A DNA stretch of 64,000 nucleotides from Alligator mississippiensis (Eukaryota > Chordata > Crocodylia > Alligatoridae). The notes beneath the pieces were generated by a model. The model was not told where the DNA came from and did no database searches. It saw only the letters and a list, made by a program, of their open reading frames with translations. This document shows, piece by piece, positions 32,202 to 44,550 of the stretch; within the stretch, counting starts at the first letter, position 1, and every line of letters begins with the position of its first letter. The position numbers and the translations under genes are program-made. The stretch is from contig NC_081829.1 of assembly GCF_030867095.1 (NCBI RefSeq), positions 49,473,036-49,537,035 of the forward strand, in the 5' to 3' direction.

Positions 32202-34667
32202 GAGGAACCCAGTCCCATTGAGATTGAGTCCTGCAAGATAGCTCCATTGGGGGTGAGGGCTTGCAGAAGGGAGAGATACAGCTCCGTATAGTAACACAAG
32301 CAGCACATTGACAGAATCACCAAGACCCTAGAAACTATCCCTAATAAATGAGCACACCCCAAAGTAATGGGCAAATTTGGTAACACAGCCCTCAAGCCCC
32401 AGCCCTCAGCCCCCTTTGGTAAGTGTCCCATGCCGGACCTAGGAGGTGTGCTCATAGACCGAAGCGGTGCACTCATGGACTGTTACTCCTTAGAAGGAAC
32501 ATTGCCTTCAGGCACCACCAACAGTGTCAGCGGTGCCTTTTCATATGGGGTGCACCGCCATGCTCAGGGGGTGCATGTGCACCCATGTGCGCCTGCTCTG
32601 CGTCACCAATGACTGGGTCCCCTGCAGCTCAGGGGCTACTTGGCCTACTGGCAGCTTGCTCCCCAGCTGCAGGAGAGGTGGGTAGGTTCCACCAAATGAA
32701 AAAACAAGCAAACAAGGATCAGGCACCTGCTGAAGGCAGTAGCGAGGGACTCAATCCTTTTTTTCTGCGGACCCTGCTCACCTCTCCCATGGCTGGAGTG
32801 TGAGCTGACAGCTGCATCAATTAAAGTCATTTAACCCCCCCCCCCCAAAGTCTTGCACATGTTCATTGTGATACCATCAAGTCACACAAAGTGACATTTT
32901 CATCACCTGTACATGTTAATGGCATCATGTGTAGAAGCACCCTAAGTCCAGATAGCTAGATACCTACCTCATGCTTAGACTTTGTTTAGATTCACAAAAT
33001 AGGCATTACCACTCACAGAGCCAAGTCCACTAAATATGCTCAAAGCACAACTAACTCCAGAATACTCAATAGCCCATTGGTTAAGGGTTTTGCTTGAAAA
33101 GTGTAAGATGGGGGTTCAGATCCTCTCAGGTAGAGAAAGGACTTGAACTCACCATTCCCACACCCTGTCCATGGGTTTATTGGTAGGATGACCATATGGG
33201 ACTCTGTGAAATCCAGGACATTGCACCCCTCCCCCACTCCTGCAGGCTATCAAGGGCCATTAATGACTTATTGTTCTTACTTCACAGGTGTTAACAATAA
33301 CCAGTGAAGTAACAATTAGTGTTACTGGGTATTTTGCTGTCTGCTAGGGCTTCCCATGTCACAGCTCCTGTCCTTCTACCTCCACATCCCATGCCCAGGA
33401 TGCTCATTTTAATTTTCACCACACAGTTGAGAGCAGCCTCTGAAATCTAGGAAGGTCCTGACCAATTTGGGATTCATGGTAACCCTATTTATTGGGCACC
33501 TCAGCTCCCTTCCCTGGGAGCCCTTTTAGTTTCCTGTGTGTCAGCTAATTATTCTTCTCAGCTGCCCAGCCCTCCTACGCAGCCTGCAATAATGTTTGAC
33601 TGCCTGCAGCTGGGCTGTAGCCTCTGGCACATGCAGCCTGCTACAGCCTGTCTATACAGCCTGCTACAGAGACCTAAGTCATGCTTTACAAAACTGGGAA
33701 GGGGATAGTTTCTTTTAAAACAACAACTGGAGACTGCAAAACTGGAAGCAGCAGCATCAAACTAGGGAACTCACTCCAAAGAAAGAGAGGAAAGACTGTG
33801 GTGCTGAGGAAGCAGCTTGACTACTGGTTTATGTTCAATGGAGTTTCCTGTGAGGTAAGTGGATTGAAGGTGACAAATAGACCTATGAGGCAAGCATACC
33901 CAGGAAAATAAAGAACTATGCTAAGCTTTAAAGACTATTTAAGCTGAACAATTTCCAACCCACTACAGTACCTAACTCTAGAAGTCTGAATCTTAAAGCT
34001 AGGAATTAAGTTATATCTCAGGGGGGCAGAACATAAGTTGTACTACTCTCCTCAACCTATCCTATAACTTGCTTAGGTATAGGTGTCTCTGAATGCTGTA
34101 TTTTGGAGGCTTTATATTCCCCTGTACACTTACATTTGGGTTATGAATTCCATTAGGTTACAGAGCACCTAAAAGTGAATACCTAAGAGGGTGCTGAACA
34201 TTGCAACACCCAAGTCAGCCTTGTGAATCTAGCTTGAAGCAGTTCAAACAATGTGGACTCAATATTTGCTTTGGAGCTTGAACAGTTATTTGTTGAAGTG
34301 TTTCCTGCAGTGTTCTAAGTTAAGTGGTTACTTCCAGTATGCCCAAATACATGTTCAGGACTTCTAATGAACAAAGCTAAATACAATCTCTGCCTCAAAA
34401 GCCAGAGTGAGGTAAATGAGCAGATGTGAGGCAGAACCCTCCAATGGGAGCAAGATGTTATGGGGGCCTGTAGGACCTGGCATTTTGCTACTGGGAAGAG
34501 AAAAAAATATATTTTAGACAGGATTTCACTTTGGAAATCTGAGGGACTAGAGTTGATTTACATGAACAGCAGTAACTATGTTCACAGTTACCCTGTAGTA
34601 AGTGAAATCTAAGATGATAACTTTAGCCCTATTTCAGTAAGGGTTAAACTCCCTGCTTTAGCTCTCA
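32202..34667. other. Mostly unassigned DNA with one tRNA-SINE fragment
   Basis: Apart from a C-run near 32838-32847 and the SINE-like piece at 33069-33190, nothing is recognised. The short frames have no domain signatures. Confidence 0.5.
33069..33190 (+). repeat. tRNA-derived SINE fragment
   Basis: TAGCCCATTGGTTAAGG resembles a pol III A box, and GGGGTTCAGATCCTCTC (33111-33127) a B box, about 35 bp apart as in tRNA-headed SINEs. It does not fold as a tRNA gene by eye. Confidence 0.45.
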
Positions 34668-34922
34668 CTGGGCATGTCTACCAGGTGTGGCTGGTGAACT
34701 TGGACTGGTGGGGCAGGTGGAGAGTCACTCAGGAGCAGCTGGCAGGGGACAGGGGTGGTTTGCAGCCAGCTGAGAGCAGGGCAGGGTGAAGGGACTGGTT
34801 TGCAGCCAGCCGGGCACTCCAGCCGGGAGTGTGGAGGCTGCAAACCCCCCCGCTCCCATGTGCCACTCCACCCACCCACCCACCAGTCTGAGTTCACCAG
34901 CTGTGCCTGATGTCTACATGAG
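34668..34922. mobile_element. MITE with roughly 50-bp inverted arms
   Basis: CATGTCTACCAGGTGTGGCTGGTGAACTTGGACTGGTGG at the left (quoted here only as landmarks CATGTCTACC and GGCTGGTGAAC) is mirrored near 34870-34920 by GTTCACCAGCTGTGCC..GATGTCTACATG. The GC-rich middle has no frame. Confidence 0.55.
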
Positions 34923-35122
34923 AGGTTTACCACAAAGCTGACTAATTAGATCCACAGTAAAGTGTCAGCATCTACACAGGTGGCTCTATTATGCCACGGT
35001 AAACTAATAAATGTTCTGTATCCTGTGGGAGCATTATTTAGTGTACCACCATGCATGTATAGATGCTGGCAGGGACACAAGGGTGCTTCCAGATGGAGCC
35101 TGCCTGCTAGCTAGCCCTGCAC

Positions 35123-35362
35123 TGAAGTACCCTTGTACCCCAGCCAGCCCCTCCACAGCACATTGAGCCATGTTGGAGCAGTGCTGGGATGGCATGCTGA
35201 CCTGGTAGGGCTGCTCTGACCTACCTCAACATGCGGTGGTCCTGGGTGTTTGTTCAAATGCAGTACACAGGAACAATACACTCTGGCACATTATATACCA
35301 GAGTTTATTGTTTTGAATTAATTGCATCTGCAAGGGGCTGGCTGGGGTACAAGGGTACTTCA
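35123..35362. mobile_element. MITE with perfect 30-bp terminal inverted repeats
   Basis: 35123-35152 (starting TGAAGTACCCTTGTACCCC) is the exact reverse complement of 35333-35362. The 240-bp element has a non-coding interior. Its right end coincides with the truncated end of the LTR copy at 35361. Confidence 0.75.
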
Positions 35363-36167
35363 ATAGATAGCTTGCAGCATCAGGATTTTGGATTTTTACT
35401 TGTTGTGCACAAGCCTCAGCTTAGTTTGACTTGTCCAGATCTTACTATAGTCTTTTAACAGACTTAAGACAATTATTGGGGTGCTCATAACCTTTTGTGG
35501 AGAGGACTCCCACCAGTCGTCTCGGGAAAGATATGACAACACCTGAGATTAGGGCTCCAGCAGGCTGGATGCTGTGATGAACCCTTAACCATTGTTCAAA
35601 TGTTGCCCATACCCACTCTGACGCGGTCTCTTGCCTCAGCATTCCCTAACCCGGCAACCGAGTTTTAGTCAATCAAGTTTAAATAGGCCTCCCATAGTGG
35701 GACCGGGGAATGTACGGCCCGAGATGCCTATTAAACTTAGAGCTGTGTGTGTGTGTCTGGGGGGGAAAAGTCCTTAGTAAATCCAGATTAGAACTGGTCT
35801 GATAAATGCTGAGCTGGGTGTGTGTGAACATGGGTTGATTAACATTTGAAGCACAGATTCCCCATCATGCAGTGCTCCCCTGCTTCTCTGGTCCCAGAAT
35901 TCACTGCAGTCTCTGCTTCAGGCTTTCTGTTCTCCATCTCTCATGTAAATGAATGGTCATCTGGTTCCATCTCGGATGTAAATGAGACCTAGGGCAGTTG
36001 TTCACTCTTGTCACCCTTATCTGGAGGGTCTTAGGTGTGTCTCCCACTGCATCTTAATCAGTTTCGTTTAGGTAGAGGAGGGGAGGGATGGGGGTGAGTC
36101 CTTTGTGAGTCAGACAGACTGCATCCTGTGCCAGGGTTGCCCAAGAACACAGAGCTGAGACGTAACA
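35361..36167 (-). mobile_element. LTR family 3, second copy (first 807 bp), inverted
   Basis: The reverse complement of 29739-30545, same length, with about five differences seen by eye. It stops at the position where the left copy goes on into its TATA-containing part. There the MITE at 35123-35362 abuts. No TATA or poly-A part is present, so it is a truncated LTR. Confidence 0.8.
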
Positions 36168-36256
36168 GCTGGAGGCTGGGGGCCAGGGCTGGGGGCCAGA
36201 GGCTGGGGCTGGAGGCAGGGGCTGGAGCCAGAGGCTGGGGCTGGAGGCTGGGGTAG
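36168..36256. repeat. GGGCTGG/AGGCTGGGG minisatellite
   Basis: Short G-rich tandem words (GGCTGGGGCC, GAGGCTGGGG, GGAGGCAGGGG) over about 90 bp beside the LTR. Confidence 0.75.
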
Positions 36257-37271
36257 GCTCTGCGGCTCCAGGGAACTGCTCCACTCCCCTTCTTCACCTC
36301 AGTGAGCAAGGAGGCATGTGGCGTCAGGGCTGGGGAGTGGAGTACTTCTCCAGAGCCGGTGGAGCCCACACCAGCCCCCAGCCCCAGCCTCCATCCCTGC
36401 CTTGCCTCACCTGGAAGAGGAGACGCTGCCTGCCCCGAGTGAGGATCCGCCGGCTCCTGGGAACTGCTCCACTCCCTGGCCCTGACACCATGAGCCTTCT
36501 CACTCACCGAGGCAATGTGGGGGTGCGGAGCAGTTCCCCAGAGCCAGAAGAGCCCACACCAGGCCCCTGCCTTGCTGAGAGCTTACCTTAAGCTCCTCTC
36601 CTGGTGCGTGGTCTTGCAAAGGCTGTGCGCGGCCAGAATTTTAGTTTTACGTGGCCACGCACATGCATACCTTAGAGAGAACGTTGTATGCGGGTGATCG
36701 CCACTCACCACCCCTACCCTGCTCGCCGCCAAAGGCAGAAGTGGCAACGGACCTGATCCTCTTTTTCTTTTTTTTTGGCAGAAGTTACTCATGGCTGGGA
36801 GTAAGCTGCCAGCAGGCTGAGTTCATCCTGAGCTGCGTGGGGCCCCGGTCCTTCCCTCTGCAGTGGCGGTACCCTATGGGGCCACCTGGCAGACTGCTAG
36901 TGAGCCAAGTGCTACTGCAGCTCAGAGGCAGCACCTGGCTAGATTCAACTGTTCCCCAAGCCTGCCTGCTAGAAGCCTGCTGCATGCTGCTTCCAGTAGG
37001 ATTGGTCTGGGTGTTGCCTCGAAGCTGAGGCAGCACCTAGCCTGATAGCAGCCAACCCCATCAGCCCTGAGGGGTGCTGCCACTGCAGAGGAAAGGACCA
37101 GGGCCCCCTGCAGCTCAGGGGCCACTCAGTTTGCCAGCAGCTCACCACCTTCCCCCTCCTCCCCAAGCCACGGGCAGGCTCTGGCTCTGAAAAAAAAGAA
37201 AAGAAAAAAAGCAAAAAAAAGGGGGGAAAAAGGCCTGTAACATGATGGAAAATCTGAAACAGTTTCATTCT
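36257..37271. other. GC-rich segment, origin unknown
   Basis: Partial internal repeats are present: CCAGAGCC(G/A)G..GAGCCCACACCAG near 36351 and 36540, and GGAACTGCTCCACTCCC near 36281 and 36458. It could be an LTR or tandem element. No convincing frame. Confidence 0.35.
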
Positions 37272-37328
37272 CAGGGTTTTATTCTATGCCCCACCATTTC
37301 AATTTAGAGTGCATAGAATAAAACCCTG
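37272..37328. repeat. Inverted repeat, perfect 18-bp arms
   Basis: CAGGGTTTTATTCTATGC at 37272-37289 is perfectly complementary to 37311-37328, with a 21-nt loop. Probably a miniature DNA element. Confidence 0.8.
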
Positions 37329-40300
37329 GGGATTAAACCCCCATCATGTGTACAAGTGCCCTTAGTGACTAACAAAGTATGTAGAAACCCAAGTGCTCCT
37401 AGTGAATATACCCCTCCAGAGCTTCTTTATAAATAAAAAATTTGTTAGGAAGGCACATGCTCATATTTTTCCTTTGTGGGTCATCTTTATCATATGCCTT
37501 TGTTTTATAAATATATAGCCCATTATAGATTGCAAAATTATCTGCAACATGAAAGCTGCTGTATTTACATTTCTATACACTTTATTAAGAAATTGATTGA
37601 AATTTAGTAAGTTGATTAAAAGGTTAATTGCATGTAATAGAAATCTATTGACTTCAGTGGGCTTTAGATAAGACTAGTAACCCTGAAAGTATTTTTGTCA
37701 TATCGAGCATTTTGTTTCAGGTTAAAGAATATCTAAAAACACCTTTCTTTTTTTCACACACTACAGTTTCACTTTACAAGCAGTATTTCAAATACATAAC
37801 CCTTTACTTCTTTAATGGAGCAAAGCAGATTTTTTTCAGTTCATTTACAGTATTTTAACTGCAATCATGACATTTTCAAATCTATCCATCCATTTACACA
37901 GGTTATCAGATTGTTTTAGTACCAGACTGAGAAAAAAGTGCATCAAGTCAGCCAACTTCTGCCTGAGTTGTTAATTTAATTCTCTTGAGTGTAAAAATGC
38001 AATATATTTTTTGCAATGATTCTGTATAATGATTATAGTAGTTTAGAATTTTTTTCTAGCTTATGAGTCCAGACTATGAATATGTCCATATTTGCCTTAA
38101 TAACAAAACTATATTTATTTTACCTGTGAATCTATAATATTGTTGTGTAAAAAATATATGTTATTTTTAAACTTTCCTTGTTTGTTGTCTGTTCATGTAT
38201 AGGAGAGAACACTTACAGGTATAACATCACAGAAAAGAACATATACACCATGTCCAGACAACTTTGGCCATGAACACTGTATAGAGATCCCAGGGTCAAA
38301 AAAACTGGTGCAGAAAAAATGCAGGGTGCTGCTGCTACTTCTCCCTGGGGAACCAAACATCCGTGCTTGTCCGGACATGGCCAAATAGTCTATTCAATGT
38401 GGGCCAACCTTTTTTGGTAGGAGTTCCAGAAATGAACCCTGCATCCTCCCCAAGTGCCACCCTGATCCCCTCCCCCAGCCCAATCTGCTGCTTTCTGCTC
38501 CCTGCCCAATCCGCCACTGTGCTGCCTGCTGTTACATGCCAGTACAACCATTGCATCTTCATGCATGTACTGTAATTTACATGTACATACTAGATAGCTA
38601 TGACCCTGGCCATCTCTAGAAGCAATCACACATGCCTCAAAAGCTTCCCCAAAGTCTTTAGGAGCACACAAATGAGTTTGCATGCACATTAGGTGAGAAT
38701 TTTTTTGAGAAGCACATCTGTTGTGACTTGCTTTGAAAATTTAGTTCTGTGCCTTACATTTGAATCATTTGAAAAAACAGAACGTCATTGAATTCCAGGT
38801 CATGAAGAGTCCATTCCTTCAGTGCTTACTCAAGGAAAACTCACATTTTATACAATGGACGTTTGTTAGAGTAAGGTCACAAGATCAGTACTAAACTAAA
38901 GAAAATAAGAAATAGCAAGCAGCTTGCATTTCATGTATCTTTTCCGTTTCTTATCATACCGTAAGAAACAATAGTTTAACTCTCTTCATGCTTGTATATT
39001 TTTCTTCTTCTATGGCATTCTGTCAATTCAAAGTTACTAACTGGATCATCTAATTCATTTACTGTCTTTTCTCTTCCTGCAAATTTGTAAAGACAACATG
39101 TTTAGCAGCACTGTGCTACTTTATAGATTATTTTTAAAAAATTTAGTTTGCTTCTTTTCTTATCATCAAGTACTTGAGCCTTCTTCTCTTTCTAATGAGA
39201 ATGTTGGAACATCGCACTTTCTGCTTCCCAACTTCTTTATTTTCCTTGCTTCTTGCTGCCTCTATCACAGGCCTTTCTCTACCTCACCACCTCCTCTTTC
39301 TCATTTCACACACAACTGTCTGGAATATGAATGCCAAAACATACAGATATACAAACTTTTCTCAGAACATTACTGTGTCTATTTTAATAGATGACTTATG
39401 TATATGTGGTAAAGTTGTGTGGGGGAAATATAAAGAATTTTCACACTTTCAGGAATCTTATATAATGTTGATATTTTTAGGAATCCAAATGATATGTTTA
39501 AGCACACTGCTTCACAGTATAACTTCTACTTTTGTTTGAATTTTACTTGTCTGTTTTTCAGTAATAACATCAAAAGATACTATAAATGTTATTCACATTG
39601 CAGGATGTGAAAAAAAATCCAAAATTCATCTTCACAGTAGTACTCATGAATATGTAAGGGGTTTATATTTCCACTAATATAAAGGAAAATTTTATTGCTG
39701 TTGATGTACATGACAAGTTCTCGGTTGCAAATTTAAGTTGGTTTAAACGGTGTTTTGTTCACAGAATACATTATTTGGATACAGTAGCTATATGAAGAGC
39801 CAATGCTGACTACGAAGACAGCATTACACCATTAAAGGAGGTAAGTTTACAAGTGTAATTTCAGACAAAGCGATGGCAATAGGGAAGAAAAGGGGGGAAA
39901 ACAAGCTTTAATTCAGGCATTTGCAAACTATTTTCAGCAGAAAGGATTTCCTTCTATTTTCTGAATAAAATATTTTTATTTTACAGATGGAAGAGACATG
40001 GCCTGGAAAATATTAATAGAGTTGTGATTTGGGCTTGTTATGACACAGCAATATGAAGGGATGATTTTCTGAAGCTCGGCATTCAGCTTCAGAGCATGTC
40101 CACTTGTCAAACTACCATCCAAATTGCATGATCAGTAAATCTAGCTCCTGCCATTTGTAATTACTGGAGTTCAACTGCCAAAACAATAGCTTCTGATGTT
40201 CTTTATTTCCAAGGAGCCTTTTCTCACCTCCTTCCCCCCATAGCAACACGCTACGGGGATGACAACAAGAATATGGCAGTAAAATCATCTGTGCCTTTTG

Positions 40301-40871
40301 CCGCATGAAACCCACAGATGGAGCTCAATTATCCTCAAAAGCCAAAAAGAAAAGAAAGGTCACAGCTCTTAAGAATATGAACAAAGAGAAATCACAGACA
40401 GCATTATTCTGCCCTGTAAAACATATTTGTGGTATGAACTGAAAGGTCATACTGGTGGGATAGTTTTGAAGGTGGGAGTAATATTTTCTAAAGGTGAGAT
40501 AGTTTTTAGATGTGATATAGGGAATATGTCTATATGCAGATACAGTAGTGGGAAAGGCTAACATTCTACATTTTTCCATGAAGAAAGGTAAGCAAGCAGT
40601 AACCCTATTTCTAGTACCTCTGAATATATGATGGACAGCTAGCAGGAGAACAAGATGAATAGCATCTCTGTCCTGCAAACATTTATACATGGGCTTAACT
40701 TTATTTATGCAAGTTGTCCCATTCTTGAATGTGCCTAAGTGTTTGCAGAATCAGGGCTCTAGTAATTTTTAAAATCATATCAAAGTATTGTGCCTGAAAA
40801 CATCCAATATGAATTTAAAAACCTATGGACAGTCCTCACTGTAGGCCTAAATGTTTCAAAGCCACTGTATA
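37329..40871. other. AT-rich unique DNA, no gene seen
   Basis: No repeat family or coding domain recognised. A weak inverted pair CATGTCCAGACAA/TTGTCCGGACATG spans about 38249-38382. Confidence 0.5.
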
Positions 40872-40879
40872 CTTTAGAA

Positions 40880-41403
40880 CAAGACTGTCAAACATGAAGC
40901 CTGTAAAAGCTCTCTAGCTGGTCCACTGGGCTGCTGGACAGGCCAACAGAAGTTGGGGGCATGGCTGGGAAAGTGGCCTGCCACATAATCCAGGGCCTTT
41001 GGTCCCTACTGGACATGGCAGTCAGTGGCAGGAGGGCAAGCAAGGGCTGATACAGTCTTGGTCCCCCTCTCACCATTTTGCCCAGGCAACTACTGTGGTC
41101 CTACCTCTTCTGATACTGACCCAATGCCAACCCTGCTGATGAAGTCGCTGTTATTGCATGCCGCACACTACAGCTGGAGCTGCTATTGCAGAACACAGTA
41201 CATGCCAGAAGCAGTAACTCTGGCTTCAGCATGAGGAACATAGGAGCTGGAGCTACCACTGCATTTCCTGTGCCTTGTGCCAGAGACACCACAGCTGCCA
41301 CTACCAGCACTGCTGCTGCCATGTGCTCTGGGCTGGATCCAGTCCACAAGGAGCTCTGCAGTATGTATCCTGCTCAAGACACAAGGTGAGTTTGACACCA
41401 CTG
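40880..41403. mobile_element. hAT-type non-autonomous element 1
   Basis: The ends CAAGACTGTCAAACATG and (reverse complement of the right end) CAGTGGTGTCAAACTCACC share a terminus with the element at 62746-63038. Flanks CTTTAGAA (40872-40879) and TTCTAGAA (41404-41411) match 6 of 8, as for an aged 8-bp hAT duplication. The interior is 500 bp, without transposase. Confidence 0.65.
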
Positions 41404-41547
41404 TTCTAGAATATGATTAGTCCAGACTCATGAAGTTTGTTGCCATAAGAGCCATTTGAATAGAACAGCCATTGGATAACAGGGAGAACCCAATATCTCA
41501 AAGTGACAAAACTTATCACTGTTAAATCTGTAACAAAGGGCATTTAT

Positions 41548-41637
41548 ACACATCTGCTGGGAGGTGGGGGGGGGGGCTTTAATTAGAGGGGCTCCAAGAG
41601 CCATTCTAATTAAAACACCCAGAGTGTCAGATGTGTG
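41548..41637. repeat. Imperfect hairpin repeat beside the solo LTR
   Basis: ACACATCTG..TTTAATTAGA..GGCTC is mirrored by GAGCCATTCTAATTAAAACAC..CAGATGTGT. A MITE-like palindrome into whose edge the LTR inserted. Confidence 0.5.
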
Positions 41638-42619
41638 GTAGAATATCATCCCTGTCTCTCTCCAAAACTCTGCTACCTGACAATTTGGTTACCATGGTCA
41701 CTCCTCTGCCTCATCTCTTCATGTGACCCTGAGATGGATACATTCCTGAGGGGGGGGGGATAACCTGCTCCCTCTGCCTACATTACTGGCATCACATACC
41801 TGGGTGAGGGGCTTGGGCTCCCTATTGTTCTGAGCAATGCCAGTCTACCCAGCAACCACTGATGCATTTCAAATTGGTTGGCTGGCAGCCAACAGTTGCT
41901 GGCCTCCACTGGGCCAGGTAAATGAGGTCATAAGATATATAAGTTAAGGACTGCCCAGGAGGATGGGAAGTCACCATGGTGAAAACACAGAGAGAGAAGC
42001 TGGACCATCTGAAACTTGCTCTCTCTCTTGAAACTCATGATCAATGAACTGCCTCCCTCCAAAGAGAATCTCCACCTGCCTCTTGATGATACTCGTGAGT
42101 AAGCTACCTGAGATCTAGCTAGACACATAGCTGGCAATAACTCAGATACATGATCAAAGGCTACCCAGCCATGCCAGTTTGCTCTATGGGATTTCTCTGA
42201 TATTGCTCAACCCTGTATCTGATTCCAAACCTACTCCTTGTAACCAATAAAGTTCTCCTTTGTACCTAACATGGGAGACTTACTGGGATTGGGTCTAGAT
42301 TATGCCTTGCTGTCCCCTTGGTTCTGCTGGCTAAGGGAGACCACTATTTGTGCGTCAGACTGAGGGAAGCACCCCAAGTTCTTGGAGTGGGTCGAGTACC
42401 CTCAAGGACTACTAGGCCTGTGTTTCCCAGGGTCACAGTGCCAGGATCAGTCCAGACCCTGGGTGGTGGCAGCATTACCTCCAGGCTAGCAGGTGTGCTC
42501 CAGGAAGGGGGTTGGCTAGACATGAGGCACCCCCAGGGAGGCACTCAGACCCTGGAAGGCAGTCAGACGCAGTGAGGTGAGTGGCTTGACACAGGAGCAC
42601 CCCCTACTGGCCCTCCACA
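41634..42619 (+). mobile_element. Solo LTR, family 1, plus strand
   Basis: Ends TGTGGTAG...CCCTCCACA. Flanks AGATG (41629-41633) and AGGTG (42620-42624) match 4 of 5. A TATA box (TATATAAG, 41936-41943) and AATAAA (42246-42251) about 305 bp apart fit U3-R-U5 on the plus strand. Same family as 21529-23045 but without the long CT tract. No viral genes adjoin it. Confidence 0.8.
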
Positions 42620-42621
42620 AG

Positions 42622-42740
42622 GTGTATCAGCATCCCCGTGCTGAAAAATGGTGGTGGGAGCACTTTAACTAAAGCTCATTGAATGAGTTTTAGTTAAAGC
42701 ACCCCTGCTGCCATTTTTTAGCACAAAGGTGCTGATACAC
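42622..42740. repeat. Near-loopless hairpin MITE, 59-bp arms
   Basis: 42622-42680 (starting GTGTATCAGCATCC) pairs with 42682-42740 around a single central G. Arms agree at roughly 80% of positions. It starts 2 bp after the solo LTR. A smaller hairpin (TGCTGGAGCA/TGCTCCAGCA) lies just downstream near 42750-42785. Confidence 0.75.
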
Positions 42741-43141
42741 ATGATGATGGAGGCTGCTGGAGCACATAATTACCATGCTCCAGCAAACTTGATTAATTGC
42801 TGTAATTATCATGCATCAGAGCAGCCTTGATGCATGTGTATAGGTGTCCTATGTTTCTCTGTTGATCTGGATCTTGATGCATGTATGAGTTATCCCACTA
42901 GATCTAAAAGGTCTCTACAATAAATTTTGTTGATTATTACATTTTTGGATATTACAGCTTCTTCAAATTACTTGAAAAGCATTCACTGTCTAGCAATGAG
43001 CTTTTTGTGTGGCTATAGAAGAGAATATGAGTGCAACCCCGGATGTGATGGGACAGACCCTGCAAGCTGTAAGTTCTTGAGGTGCAGCAGCAGCAGGCAA
43101 GTCACCAAAATGAGTGGATGTGGTGTAATTGGATGACATTT

Positions 43142-43345
43142 TGTATGCAGAAGATAACCAAGGATGATGAACCCAAGGCTTTCATTGAAGCTTTTGAGAG
43201 GACAGCCATACTGGTCAGGTTAGAACAGGCACTATGGGCCAGTTATTTGGGGAGCCCTCCTAGTGGGGAAGACCCAGGCTGTGTATCACTCTTTGCTGAG
43301 GGAGGACTGTGGCAGGCACGGAGCAATAAGAGAAGACTAACCCTG
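43142..43345 (+). pseudogene. Gypsy gag fragment
   Basis: QKITKDDEPKAFIEAFERTA, then a W-A-x-Y-L-x-x-P-P-S-G-E-D-P-like stretch. It matches the SCAN-like gag core of vertebrate Gmr1/gypsy elements (..DDPEAFLxxFERxA..W..xLaPyLsGEA). About 60 codons survive. The nucleocapsid region is not seen. Downstream sequence to 44540 is not recognisably gag. Confidence 0.6.
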
Positions 43346-44550
43346 AGTGAGTGAGAAGCAGAGTTGGTGGGAGGCCATGCTGAGCTGGGAGCACAGTAAA
43401 AGTGAAACCATGGCAGAAAAAAACACCACACTAAGAGAAAAGGAAAAAAAGGAATGATGGATCTGGGAGGAGCTGGGACTGGCTCCCGTGTCGGCATGGG
43501 CACGCTGTATGGCAGCGTGCCGGCACCGATTTACGGCTGGCCCCTTGAAGCTGGGATAAAAGGCCTGGTGGACAAGCAGCATGGGGGACTGGAAGTGGGT
43601 TCCCCGGTGGGCTCAGAGTGGCCTGGAGCAGAACACAGCCCCACTAAGGGTAAGTGGTTGCTGCCCCAGGAAGGGACCTTCAAAGATAAGCTGAGCTGTG
43701 GAAGGGTAAGTGACTTACCTGAAGCAACGCTGTAGACTCCAGATATCTCCAGTCAAGATTGGACCCAGCAGAAACCTGAGGAGAAAAGGAGAGACAGGAA
43801 TCTGAACCATGGCAAGTACAGATCCAAGAGAGAGACAGAGATGCTGGGGAGCAAGGTAACCTGGGGTTGGGAAGGAGTTTGGGCTGGACCAAGTATGGCC
43901 TGAGAAAACCCGGATGAGACAATGTCCAAATCTGACCAGTATAATTCAAAGAGCCAGAATATCGGAGCCTATACCGGACCAGATCTAGAAAACAGGAAAT
44001 AGCACCTTTGGTTGGCATTAGGTGAGGTGTAGGGGAGGTGGAGCCCCTAAGTAGGAAGACAGAAGGGAACACTGAAGGAAGGCATCAGGAAAGGCTGGAC
44101 ATGCCATCTTCCTCTCAATTAAACTAATTTATTCCAGAAAGACATGGCAGGTGAGAACCCCTTGGGGGACCTTCCGGAATCTAACCCAGTACCAAGATGT
44201 CTTTTCCTCAAGTGACAGCGAAACTGGAAAAACCCATAGGAACAAGGCACATTGGTTAGCGGCATGGGAGGCTACAAGAATGCATATCACTAAGACCGAG
44301 TCAAGACTGTGATCCTTCATTGATTGGAATTTACTCCAGAGCATTACCACTGACTTTTCAGAGCAAAAAAAGAGAAAGAAGACAAAAGACCAAAAACACT
44401 CCTACAGTTACTGAAAGACCTTTTGAACAAATGGGGACCGCCCTACTGTGATGGCAGAAGTGGCAGGCAAAACACTGAGACACAGGATGTGCACAGACCC
44501 TAATAAGAATGGGTTTGATACCCAAGCACATCAAAGAATGGTGAAAACCA

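Noticed and set aside
33069..33190. tRNA gene
   Set aside because: A- and B-box-like words only. No convincing cloverleaf, so it fits a SINE fragment better.
38249..38382. DNA transposon bounded by CATGTCCAGACAA/TTGTCCGGACATG
   Set aside because: Arms of 13 bp with a mismatch and no target duplication. Too weak to call.
42940..43020. 5' LTR of the gypsy element being the solo LTR at 41634-42619
   Set aside because: No primer-binding site follows that LTR, a MITE lies directly after it, no matching 3' copy is found behind the RT, and it has its own near-matching 5-bp flanks.
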